DNA of 64,000 bases, from NCBI RefSeq assembly GCF_011634895.1, contig NZ_SIRR01000008.1:372001-436000 (forward strand). Direction: 5' to 3'. Every line of letters begins with the position of its first letter. Position 1 is the first letter of the stretch. The notes beneath the pieces were generated by a model. It searched no databases. It saw only the letters and a list, made by a program, of their open reading frames with translations, and was not told the DNA's origin. The translations under genes and the position numbers were made by a program. This stretch comes from Rheinheimera pleomorphica. GTDB taxonomy: Bacteria > Pseudomonadota > Gammaproteobacteria > Enterobacterales > Alteromonadaceae. This document shows, in pieces, positions 18,707 through 27,001 of this stretch.

Positions 18707-21177
18707 TATGCCCCCAACGACGTTGAATGATTTGCCTCAGCGGGCAACTCAGTGCCAGTTTGCCCATCATAACGCTGAAAACGCAACCAAAACGTCGCAC
18801 CTTTACCGGCTATTGATGTAAAACCGATTTGCCCCGCCATTTTTTCCGTCAATTCTTTACTGATTGCCAAGCCAAGGCCGGTGCCCCCCTGGCGGCGGGT
18901 ATTAGCAGCATCACTCTGAGCAAACTTTTCAAAAATGCGCTGTTTAAAATCGTCAGCTATGCCGTCACCCTGATCAATGACATCTACTTGTATCGTTGCA
19001 GTGTCAGCATAGGCCCGCACAGTTACCGATGCGCCTGTAGGTGAAAACTTAATGGCATTTGACAATAAGTTAGTGGCCACCTGCACAAAACGGGCAGCAT
19101 CCAACTTTGCCAATAACGGCACTGCTGCAAAATCGCTAACTATCGTTACTTTATACTGTGCTGCATAACCGGCAATGTCGTTAATTGCCTGCATCAGCAA
19201 TGGCTGTATTGGTTGCAGCTCAAGTGTAAGCTGAAACTTGCCTGCGGTAAGTTTTTCGATATCCAGTAAATCATTAATTAGCCTACCCAAACGCTTACTG
19301 TTACTTTCCGCCAGTTGTAGTAAGTTAGCCACCTTTACCGGCAGCTCTCCGAGCTTGCCAGAGTTTATGATACGCAAAGCGGCATATAAGGACGTAAGCG
19401 GTGTACGCAGTTCGTGGCTTACTGTCGAGATAAATTCATTCTTCAGTTTTTCGTGGCGATTACGCTCAGATATATCTTTTGCCACGCCCAAATAGCCACT
19501 AATATCACCAGTTGCTTCAACAATAGGCGTAACAGTAAGCGATACCGGCACTCTGTCGCCATCTTTACGTACATAGTGCCATTGCCGGGTTTCGCTGCCT
19601 TGTTGTTCAGCCATTACAACAAAAGCCCGAAAACCAGTAACTGGCTGCTGCAACAGCTCTGTTAATTGCTGCGATCGTTGTTCAACCTCTTCAGCTACAT
19701 GCAAAATAGCCGGTGTTTGCTTACCAACCAACTCCTCTGCGGTGTAGCCCAGTAGCTTTTCGGCACCACGACTAAAATAACTGATCTGCCCGTCACTATT
19801 GGTGGCAATAATAGAAAAATCGGAAGCCGCAGCTAAAATGGCCTCCAGTTGGCTATTAGTCTGCTGTAATTGCTGAGTTCTTTCATCAACTTGTCGTACC
19901 AGGTCCGATTGATTCGCCTTGCTGATATTAAACGCTGATGTCAGCTCACGGCTCATAGCCCGCAAATTTAGTCCCAGGGTGTTATATTCGGCAACGATAC
20001 TCGCCGGTATGTCAGTTTCTGCACCAGAGGCAATATTCACCTGCAACTTTTCGCTGACAAGTGCCAAGCGGTGTAAGGGGCCACTTATCGCTTTGCTAAG
20101 CCAGTTGGCTATCAGAGTGGCCAGTAATAAAAAGCTCACCATTAGTAACAGCTGCCTCGCACTGTCCTGTTCCAGTTTGGTCATCACTTCTTTGGCACTG
20201 TGCTCCAACACTACAGCGTTAATGCCCGGTAAGTCAGCTGTAGGATGCACTAAAACATAGCGGCTTTGCCGCCAACGCTGCAGTAGCGGCGATATAGCGA
20301 CGGGTTGCCAGTGCGAAAATCCCGCTTCAGCTATGTGGGCAGTTGATATATCAACGCTTTTTATGAAGCCTGCCCGACTAACAACACTGCCGCTTGAATA
20401 CAACAACTGCACGCCGTAGCTGTCATCTGGTAGTACAGCCTGCAGCAGCTTAGCTATATCTGCCTCATTGACCGGCTGCCCCAATGTCTGCAATTGCTTT
20501 TGCACAGTGACAGCTAACAACTGCAATCTCTGTTCAACACTGTACATGTACTCGGCTTGCAACTTGCGCGCATCCAGCAGTAAGGGTACAAAACCGGCAA
20601 ATAAGGTTAAAGCAATCAGAATATGAAATAACCACTGGCGTAAACTGGTAAGCGGCAAGGCCAGATGCCGGCGGATCGGCTGTTGCGACTGCAACACCAG
20701 TATCAGCAAACTAGCCAACAAAACATTAAAAACGCCATTTGTCATCTGTTTAAGCGCAATAAGCACTGAGGTCTGCCAGTTGATGTCCAAGCCATAGGTA
20801 TACAACAAACTGACAGCAGGTAAACCGGCAACTAACCAGAATAGCAAGTCTTGCTGGACCAGATTAAAACCTTTGTCAGGCCGCCAGCGCCAGCTTAACC
20901 AGATAATTTCCGCTGTAAAAACCAGCAAGGCGTAGGGATGCCCCCAAATAGCAAGCGTTACAGCTGCAGCCGCACCACCGGCAATAATGGCTGCCACCCG
21001 ACCTAACACTAACAACGCCAGCACCGCTACAGCTGAGCCAAAAATAAACTCGACACTGAAAAACAGCGGTAACCGGGTGTAATTTAAGCCAACTGCGGCG
21101 ATTAAAAATAGCAAGACAAGCATCATATAGCCGATACCCGCTTTGCTTATAACGCCCTGCTTAGCCGCAATTGTCAT
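18706..21177 (-). CDS. Membrane-bound PAS sensor histidine kinase
   Basis: 823 residues. The first ~190 residues hold about seven hydrophobic helices resembling a MASE-type integral membrane sensor, followed by a periplasmic stretch bounded by another helix near residues 340-360. A HAMP-like linker and coiled coil (QVDERTQQLQQTNSQLE), one PAS domain ending DISERNRHE, HisKA (EFISTVSHELRTPLTSLYA) and HATPase (NLLSNAIKFSP, DQGDGIA, GGTGLGLAI) follow. HisKA-HATPase sequences of the operon's kinases are strikingly alike, suggesting expansion by duplication. AAAGG lies 9 nt before the ATG. Confidence 0.88.
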   Translation of the reverse strand: MTIAAKQGVISKAGIGYMMLVLLFLIAAVGLNYTRLPLFFSVEFIFGSAVAVLALLVLGRVAAIIAGGAAAAVTLAIWGHPYALLVFTAEIIWLSWRWRPDKGFNLVQQDLLFWLVAGLPAVSLLYTYGLDINWQTSVLIALKQMTNGVFNVLLASLLILVLQSQQPIRRHLALPLTSLRQWLFHILIALTLFAGFVPLLLDARKLQAEYMYSVEQRLQLLAVTVQKQLQTLGQPVNEADIAKLLQAVLPDDSYGVQLLYSSGSVVSRAGFIKSVDISTAHIAEAGFSHWQPVAISPLLQRWRQSRYVLVHPTADLPGINAVVLEHSAKEVMTKLEQDSARQLLLMVSFLLLATLIANWLSKAISGPLHRLALVSEKLQVNIASGAETDIPASIVAEYNTLGLNLRAMSRELTSAFNISKANQSDLVRQVDERTQQLQQTNSQLEAILAAASDFSIIATNSDGQISYFSRGAEKLLGYTAEELVGKQTPAILHVAEEVEQRSQQLTELLQQPVTGFRAFVVMAEQQGSETRQWHYVRKDGDRVPVSLTVTPIVEATGDISGYLGVAKDISERNRHEKLKNEFISTVSHELRTPLTSLYAALRIINSGKLGELPVKVANLLQLAESNSKRLGRLINDLLDIEKLTAGKFQLTLELQPIQPLLMQAINDIAGYAAQYKVTIVSDFAAVPLLAKLDAARFVQVATNLLSNAIKFSPTGASVTVRAYADTATIQVDVIDQGDGIADDFKQRIFEKFAQSDAANTRRQGGTGLGLAISKELTEKMAGQIGFTSIAGKGATFWLRFQRYDGQTGTELPAEANHSTSLGA

Positions 21178-21204
21178 AATACTAAACCTTTAACCGGCGG
21201 TTCG

Positions 21205-21588
21205 TTAAACACTATGCTGTTGATACAGTTGGCTTAAAGTGTCGCCAAGCTCCATCGGCTCAAACGGTTTTTCAATGATGCCTACCGCACCAGCATCTAA
21301 GTAACGCTGCTTTTCAGCTTGTTGGATTTTTGCCGTCATAAATACAACCGGTGTTTTTGCTAATGCCGGAATTTGCCGAAGCGCTGCCAAGGTTTGCAAA
21401 CCATCCATTTGCGGCATCATTACATCAAGCAAAATAAGCTGCGGCGCAAATGCCTCAGCCTGCGCCAGTGCGCTCTGGCCACTTTCACAACTTAGCAAGG
21501 TAAAACCGGCGACATCGGTAAGCGCAATTTCTGCCACCGCGCGGATCGACTCATCATCTTCTACATGCATTACCCGTTCAAGCGCCAT
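21205..21588 (-). CDS. Single-domain CheY-like response regulator
   Basis: 127 residues forming one receiver only. The acidic pair VEDDES, phospho-acceptor Asp in LLDVMMPQMDG, switch Thr in VFMTAK and Lys in IEKPFEP are all present, so it should be phosphorylated. With no output domain it probably shuttles phosphate from the operon's kinases to the Hpt domain of the GGDEF protein, or to another target. GAGG lies before the ATG; it starts 18 bp after the hybrid kinase. Confidence 0.9.
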   Translation of the reverse strand: MALERVMHVEDDESIRAVAEIALTDVAGFTLLSCESGQSALAQAEAFAPQLILLDVMMPQMDGLQTLAALRQIPALAKTPVVFMTAKIQQAEKQRYLDAGAVGIIEKPFEPMELGDTLSQLYQQHSV

Positions 21589-21606
21589 ATGCAGCCTCTT
21601 CTATGC

Positions 21607-24510
21607 TTAATTAAGAATATTTTTTAAATACTTTGCCAGTACTTCAGTATTAATACGGCTTTTACTGTATACCGCCCGCACTTTGGCTTTATTTTCCGGA
21701 CTGAGATCTTGCGCGGAAAAAATCACTACCGGAATATCGCCCTGAGTAGCTGCTATATCAGGCAACACATCGATACCATTGCCATCGGGTAGCCCCAAAT
21801 CCAGTAAAATTAAATCGAACCTTTGCTGTTGTAGTATTTTTTTTGTCTGTGCCAGTGATGCTACCGCCTGATAATCGCACAGATTTTCCAGCTGCATGCG
21901 CATAATAGTGACAATATCCTGATCATCTTCAATATGTAAAATGCGTTGATAGCGATTTGATGTTGGCAACTGGCTTAATAGCTGCCCCAGCTTAACACTG
22001 AGCAATTCTGGGGTAACCGGCTTTTCCAGCCAGTCGAGTGCGTGGGCCAGCGCTGCTAACTGTAATTTGCCATGCTCGACAAAAGCCGAAATCACCAGCA
22101 CGGGTAAATTGGCGGTTAAGGGGGCGTCACGTAAACGCAGAAAGAAATCGGCGCCACTATCGTCTTGTAGCTTCAAATCCAATGTCATAGCGACATAGTG
22201 GCCACAGCGCAGCTTTTGCCAGGCCGTTGTAGTATCTCCGGCCCAGTCTGGCGCATAATGTTCGGCACGCAAAAACTCACACAATAGGTGTGCTGTGTCA
22301 GCATCATCCTCTAACACCAGCACGGCATCACCTTTTACTACTTGTATTTCAGGCTGATACAACGGCAGTTCCAGCCAGAATGTGGCCCCCTGGCCGATAG
22401 CTGAATTGACACCAACTTCACCACCTGAATGCAGCGCAATTTCGCGACTTATAGCAAGACCAAGGCCAGTACCACCTTTAGCTTTGTTATCAGCGTGATC
22501 AAGCTGGGAAAATCGTTTGAACAGCTGCGACTGGTCGGCTACGGCAATACCAGGCCCCTCATCCCGTACCGATATTCTCACTTTTTGTCCTTGCAGCTCG
22601 GCGCTTAGTATCACTTCAGCGCCAGAGGGGGAAAATTTTACTGCGTTAGATAAAAAGTTTGCCAACACCTGCTGAATACGGGCAGTGTCTATCCATAACT
22701 GAACATCAGGCACCGTTTGTAAAGTTAACCTAACGTTATGCTGCTCTGCGAAGGGCTGATGCTGCTCCAGCGCCTCTTGCAAAAGGCGTGGTAAAGCTAC
22801 CGCGACTTCATCAAAGCGCATTTTACCTGCCATTAGTTTTTCAATATCCAACAGATCGTTAATCAGCAGATTTAAACGCTGGCTGTTTTTGTGGGCAATA
22901 CTAAGCAATTTCTCCGCTTTTGGGCTAAGCGCACCACCGGCACCACCAAGTACCAAACCGAGTGAGCCACTGATTGAAGTTAATGGTGTTCTGAGCTCAT
23001 GGCTCACAGTAGAGACAAAGTCATCTTTGAGTTTTTCTATCCGTTTAACTTCGCGGATATCCTTAATAATGGTCCAGATAAACTTTTCGTCCCCGGCATC
23101 ACTAAACAGCACACCATTCAGTTCTATGTCTATCAAGTCACCATTTTTATGACGGTATTGCTTAACATAAGGACCGTAGCGGCCGGTCTCTGTAAGTGCT
23201 TTTAGCTGCTGTTGCTCTGCATCGGCATAACATTCCGGGGTTAAATCCCAATAACTAAGCTGTTTTAACTCCTCTGGTGTATACCCCACCAGCTGCTCCA
23301 TGGCGGGGTTTGCTTCAATATAAGCCCCATCACTAAAACGGTTTAATAAAATAGGCAGCGGCGACAACTGATACAGCGCCGACAGTTTTTGCTCTGATTG
23401 TCGCAGTAAGGCTTGCTGATCTGCTATCTCATACAGTGCCTGGCGGCGCAGGTACGAGACTAATAACACCCCCAGCGCCAGCAACAATAAGGTTGCGGCA
23501 AACCAAATTAGCCAAATAAGTTTGTTCGCTTTTTGCTGGGTATTAATTTGCGCTGTAACATCCTGCCAGCTTACGCTAAGTAAGCGGGCCTCGGCCTGGT
23601 CTTCACCCCAAACCTGCATTGGCAGCAGCGAGACTAAATATTCTCTGCCATCGTAATTAAGCAGCAACTGCTGCTTTTGGGTTAGCTGGTAAGGCAAGGC
23701 ATTGGTGTCAAGCCAGTAGCGCAACAGCTCAGATGATTCAGCTGTGCTCCAGCCTTCACTTTGATACCAGTTTTGCTGCATGTCTTTATTCAGCACAGAC
23801 GTGATATCAGATGCCACCAGCAATGCCATCGACATCTCAGCTGAATCGTTTTCACTGTCGCCGGCTGCCAAACCGGTTTGAACCTGTTGAAATACTTTTT
23901 GTAAATCTACGCCCAGCTCAACAGCGCCCTGCACTAAGCCCTGCGGGTCGGTTAGCGGCACAACAGCGCGCAGCCCCAAACCATGCTTGCCAAGTTCAAG
24001 ACCGACAGCATTTTTACCGCTGTTAAGGCTGTGCATTACTATAGGGCGTAAATCTGCCAGCCGGTCGCTGTGGCGCTCTGGCCGATGCGCGCGTAAAAAG
24101 GTGTAGGCATCAGGTGCCAAATGCAAATGCAACTGACTGGCAGCATAAGGCAGTAAAGTTTGCCAGTAATGGTTTATTAGCGGTAAAGCCTGTTGTCGTA
24201 GCGTATCAAGCCTCGTTGCCGGTTCGTTTGCACGATAGCGCTCAGCCGCCGCCAGCAGTAATTGTTTTACGTGCTGATCAGATGCCACAAGCTGCGCCGC
24301 TATCATCACCTGCTGCCTGGCATCATAATTTACTTGTGCTAACTGGTTTAATTGCAACTGATGTAAGTGGCTTAGCCGCGTGTCAAAGCTCTGCTGGCGT
24401 TGCTGCATGATATACCAGGCCGACAGCAGCATAACCAACAGCACGGCGCCTGTAACCAACAGATAAAGGTTAGTGTTCGAGAAATAGCGCTGCTTTATTT
24501 TATTAATCAT
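21607..24510 (-). CDS. Cache/PAS hybrid histidine kinase with two C-terminal receivers
   Basis: 967 residues. Helix at ~15-40, a ~290-residue periplasmic region resembling a double-Cache sensor, a second helix (LIWLIWFAATLLLLALGVLL), then PAS (~390-495, ending DIREVKRIE), HisKA (DDFVSTVSHELRTPLTSISG), HATPase (NFLSNAVKFSP, DEGPGIA, GGTGLGLAI) and two receivers. The first (VLVLEDDADTAHLL, MTLDLKLQDDSG) and second (ILHIEDDQDIV, LILLDLGLPDGNG) both keep the phospho-Asp. The frame extends to a TTG at 24522; I prefer the ATG at 24510. It is separated by 85 bp from the disrupted kinase upstream. Confidence 0.9.
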   Translation of the reverse strand: MINKIKQRYFSNTNLYLLVTGAVLLVMLLSAWYIMQQRQQSFDTRLSHLHQLQLNQLAQVNYDARQQVMIAAQLVASDQHVKQLLLAAAERYRANEPATRLDTLRQQALPLINHYWQTLLPYAASQLHLHLAPDAYTFLRAHRPERHSDRLADLRPIVMHSLNSGKNAVGLELGKHGLGLRAVVPLTDPQGLVQGAVELGVDLQKVFQQVQTGLAAGDSENDSAEMSMALLVASDITSVLNKDMQQNWYQSEGWSTAESSELLRYWLDTNALPYQLTQKQQLLLNYDGREYLVSLLPMQVWGEDQAEARLLSVSWQDVTAQINTQQKANKLIWLIWFAATLLLLALGVLLVSYLRRQALYEIADQQALLRQSEQKLSALYQLSPLPILLNRFSDGAYIEANPAMEQLVGYTPEELKQLSYWDLTPECYADAEQQQLKALTETGRYGPYVKQYRHKNGDLIDIELNGVLFSDAGDEKFIWTIIKDIREVKRIEKLKDDFVSTVSHELRTPLTSISGSLGLVLGGAGGALSPKAEKLLSIAHKNSQRLNLLINDLLDIEKLMAGKMRFDEVAVALPRLLQEALEQHQPFAEQHNVRLTLQTVPDVQLWIDTARIQQVLANFLSNAVKFSPSGAEVILSAELQGQKVRISVRDEGPGIAVADQSQLFKRFSQLDHADNKAKGGTGLGLAISREIALHSGGEVGVNSAIGQGATFWLELPLYQPEIQVVKGDAVLVLEDDADTAHLLCEFLRAEHYAPDWAGDTTTAWQKLRCGHYVAMTLDLKLQDDSGADFFLRLRDAPLTANLPVLVISAFVEHGKLQLAALAHALDWLEKPVTPELLSVKLGQLLSQLPTSNRYQRILHIEDDQDIVTIMRMQLENLCDYQAVASLAQTKKILQQQRFDLILLDLGLPDGNGIDVLPDIAATQGDIPVVIFSAQDLSPENKAKVRAVYSKSRINTEVLAKYLKNILN

Positions 24511-24607
24511 TACATTAATCAACCTGGTGACGTTGTCTCAGCATTGACCAGCCGATATTGAATTGCAAGTGTGCTGCGAGATAATCATTTTTACAGGAAA
24601 AGTTACG

Positions 24608-26098
24608 TCAGCCCTCATTTTTGAACACTGCCAACACAGTGGTAAACCAAAATGTCGCACCGCCGTCTTCACTCTTTTGATAGCCAATATCACCACCCAT
24701 TAACTCTGTCAGCTGTTTACAAATAGACAAACCCAGCCCTGTGCCCCCATATTCGCGGCTTATACTGTCATCCTGCTGGCGAAATTGGCTGAACAGTAAT
24801 GGAATAAAACTGTCAGCTATACCTGGCCCTTGATCGGCAATACTGACTTTGGCAAAGCCAGCCAGGATTTCAGTCTCTATTTTTATTTCGCTGTTGGCAG
24901 GGGAAAACTTTTTCGCGTTTGACAGTAAATTAGACATAATTTGCAAAAAACGGCCGGCGTCTGTCTTCACCAGCACATCAGGCACGGGCAGCTCCAACAC
25001 TATTTGTATCTGTTTTTCCGGCAGGTAATACAACTGCTCATCGATTGCCTGTTGTAACAAGCCAACTAAAGATTTGGTCTGTAACTGCACAGACACTTTA
25101 CCGGCAGTCAGTTTTGAGAAATCTAAAATATCGATAATCAGCTGCTGTAACCTGTCGGCATTTTTTACAGTAAGGTCGAGCAGTTTTTGGCTCTGCGCCG
25201 TAAAGATGGTGTTTTTATCAATTTTTAACAGCTTAAGCGCGCCAAGAATCGATGTCAGCGGCGTTCTGAGCTCATGGCTGATATTGGCAATAAAGTTATC
25301 CTGCAGCGCCTGATATTGCTTACGCTGCTAAATATCCGTGACGATAACAATATAACTGAGCGATTTTAGTGTTTGCTGTGGTGCCAAGCGCCTTAACTGC
25401 AGTTGCACTGCAATATGACGACCATCATTTTGTTGTAGCTCTGTTTCAATATCGTACTGCACGGCACTAAGCTGATTGCCATTAGACTCTGCAGTTAATG
25501 ATAAGGTGTGAAGTATGTCATCGGGTAAACTTAACCAGTCCGTTATCCGGCTTTTAGTGAGCGCCTGCGCTTCTGCACCAAAAATTAACTCAGCGCCAAT
25601 ATTGGCAAATTCAATACTGCCCCCCGCAGACAGCGCCAAAATGCCGACATCTTTTACGCCATCCAGTACCGTTTGCAGAATTTTCCGATCAGACTCGGCA
25701 GCTCTGGCAAACTCCTGCATTTGCTGCCGGTTTTTCAATAACTGCTGTTCAAATTCGGCTCTGTGCTTTGCCGGCAACAACACCCAACGGTAGCAAGCCT
25801 TATCACCAAACATACCTTGCTGGGCATTTAGCAACATTGGAATTTGTAATGCAGCTGCTCCTTTTACTTGCAGATAAATTTCTTTAACCACACCTTCGTT
25901 ACGTAGCATGGGCAAAATGTGCGTTTGCAAAAAAATCTGCCCGGCACGGGGCAGAAGCTGATCCAGCCGGTCAGGCAGCGCCGCTGCTGTTAAACCAAAC
26001 GCCGTTTGCGCCCATTGATTAATAAACAACATGGCCCCGCCGGGACCTGTCACTATTACCGCGCAAGGTAACGCATCCAGTTCAGCCAGGTGGTTCAA
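24608..26098 (-). pseudogene. PAS histidine kinase interrupted by one in-frame amber codon
   Basis: One continuous reading frame of 496 codons apart from a single TAG at 25328-25330. The first 256 residues contain two PAS-like domains (FINQWAQTAFGLT, IEFANIGAELIFG) and stop inside the usual PAS-to-HisKA linker. In the same frame after TAG come QRKQYQALQDNFIANI and SHELRTPLTSILGALK (HisKA), then HATPase with NLLSNAKKFSP, DQGPGIA and GGTGLGLSI. There is no frameshift and both halves look fully conserved, so the nonsense change (CAG or GAG to TAG would suffice) is recent, an error, or read through. The start overlaps the RsbQ-like gene stop by 4 bp. If it is not suppressed, the kinase has no catalytic half attached to its sensor. 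Confidence 0.85.
25328..25330 (-). other. In-frame amber (TAG) codon in the PAS kinase
   Basis: The codon order on the minus strand is ATT-TAG-CAG-CGT. The typical linker in this operon reads DI-T/A-x-K/R after the PAS core, so one sense codon has been replaced. No plausible re-initiation start with a ribosome site lies between the TAG and the H box. Confidence 0.9.
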
Positions 26099-26910
26099 CA
26101 GTGTAATTCCTGCTGCAAAAAGTGTTGCATAGCGTCAATCACTAACGCCGGATGGCTCATATGCGCAGCATGCCCTGCCACGTCAAGGATAACAAATTGA
26201 CTGTTTTTGATTTGCTGGTGCACAAACTGCCCCACGGCAACTGATGCCAGGGCATCCTCTTTGTGCTGTAATATCAATGCTGGCACTGAAAGCTTTGCAA
26301 AGTCAGCTCTGTTATCAGCAAAAAAAGTAGCTTGTGCAAAGTGCCTGGTTATAACGGGATCGGTAGAACAAAAGCTGTCGGAAAGCTGGCCAGCAATAAC
26401 AGGATCTGTGCCAGCGCCAGCAACAACCGGTGCCAGATAGTTGGCCCAACCAAGATAGTTTTGGTCCATCAGTTCAATCAAACCGGCTAAATCTTCTTGC
26501 TCAAATCCGCCGGCGTAATCAGGAGGCATATTTAAAAAGCACGGCGATGGGCCAAGTAAAATCATTGACTTAAACAACCCTGGCCTGCGGTTAGCGGCAA
26601 GAATGCCAATGCTGCAACTGACTGAATGCCCAACAAAAATAATATCGCCAGAGAGTTCCAGCGCATCGCAAATTTCAAGTATATCGTCAGCATAGCCATT
26701 AAGGTCGGCGTAACGCGAAAAACTGTACTGGCTGATATCTGACTGACCACTTCCAACAAAATCAAACAACACTTGCCTGCTGCAATGCTCAAAGGCTGGG
26801 GTAACTGCGGCCCACATGGCCTGGCTACAGCCAAAGCCATGGGCATACATAATGATGGGCTCGCTCTTTGAACCAGTGATTTTTACATTGTTTCTTTGCA
26901 AGACATTCAT
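26095..26910 (-). CDS. RsbQ-like alpha/beta hydrolase
   Basis: 271 residues, first gene of the signalling operon. It aligns along its length with Bacillus subtilis RsbQ as I remember it (for example HGFGCSQ, LFDFVGSGQSD, FCSTDPVI, GPSPC). The catalytic triad falls at identical positions: Ser96 in VGHSVS, Asp219 in HKEDA and His247 in AGHAAHMSHP. RsbQ is needed for the PAS domain of RsbP to sense energy stress and is thought to act on a small hydrophobic ligand. It is the bacterial relative of plant KAI2/D14 receptors. Here the partner is the PAS kinase whose start overlaps its stop. TGGAG lies 7 nt before the ATG. Confidence 0.9.
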   Translation of the reverse strand: MNVLQRNNVKITGSKSEPIIMYAHGFGCSQAMWAAVTPAFEHCSRQVLFDFVGSGQSDISQYSFSRYADLNGYADDILEICDALELSGDIIFVGHSVSCSIGILAANRRPGLFKSMILLGPSPCFLNMPPDYAGGFEQEDLAGLIELMDQNYLGWANYLAPVVAGAGTDPVIAGQLSDSFCSTDPVITRHFAQATFFADNRADFAKLSVPALILQHKEDALASVAVGQFVHQQIKNSQFVILDVAGHAAHMSHPALVIDAMQHFLQQELHC

Positions 26911-26937
26911 AATGCACTCCAGAAGGGGCAGATATGG

Positions 26938-26973
26938 GCAACCTTAAGTAACAGCAAAGGAGCATAAGGTTGC
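26938..26973. other. Inverted repeat upstream of the signalling operon
   Basis: GCAACCTTA (26938-26946) and TAAGGTTGC (26965-26973) are perfect 9-bp arms with an 18-nt spacer. They lie 28 bp before the RsbQ-like start and just after the dehydrogenase gene. An operator for the operon, or a weak terminator for the upstream gene, are both possible. Confidence 0.4.
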
Positions 26974-27001
26974 AACTAAGATGCAGGCTATCTGAATATA
27001 T

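Noticed and set aside
24608..25096. A separate 162-residue ATPase-domain protein starting at 25096
   Set aside because: Its frame is continuous with the upstream PAS frame through 77 conserved codons including the H box, so it is the tail of the interrupted kinase, not an independent gene.
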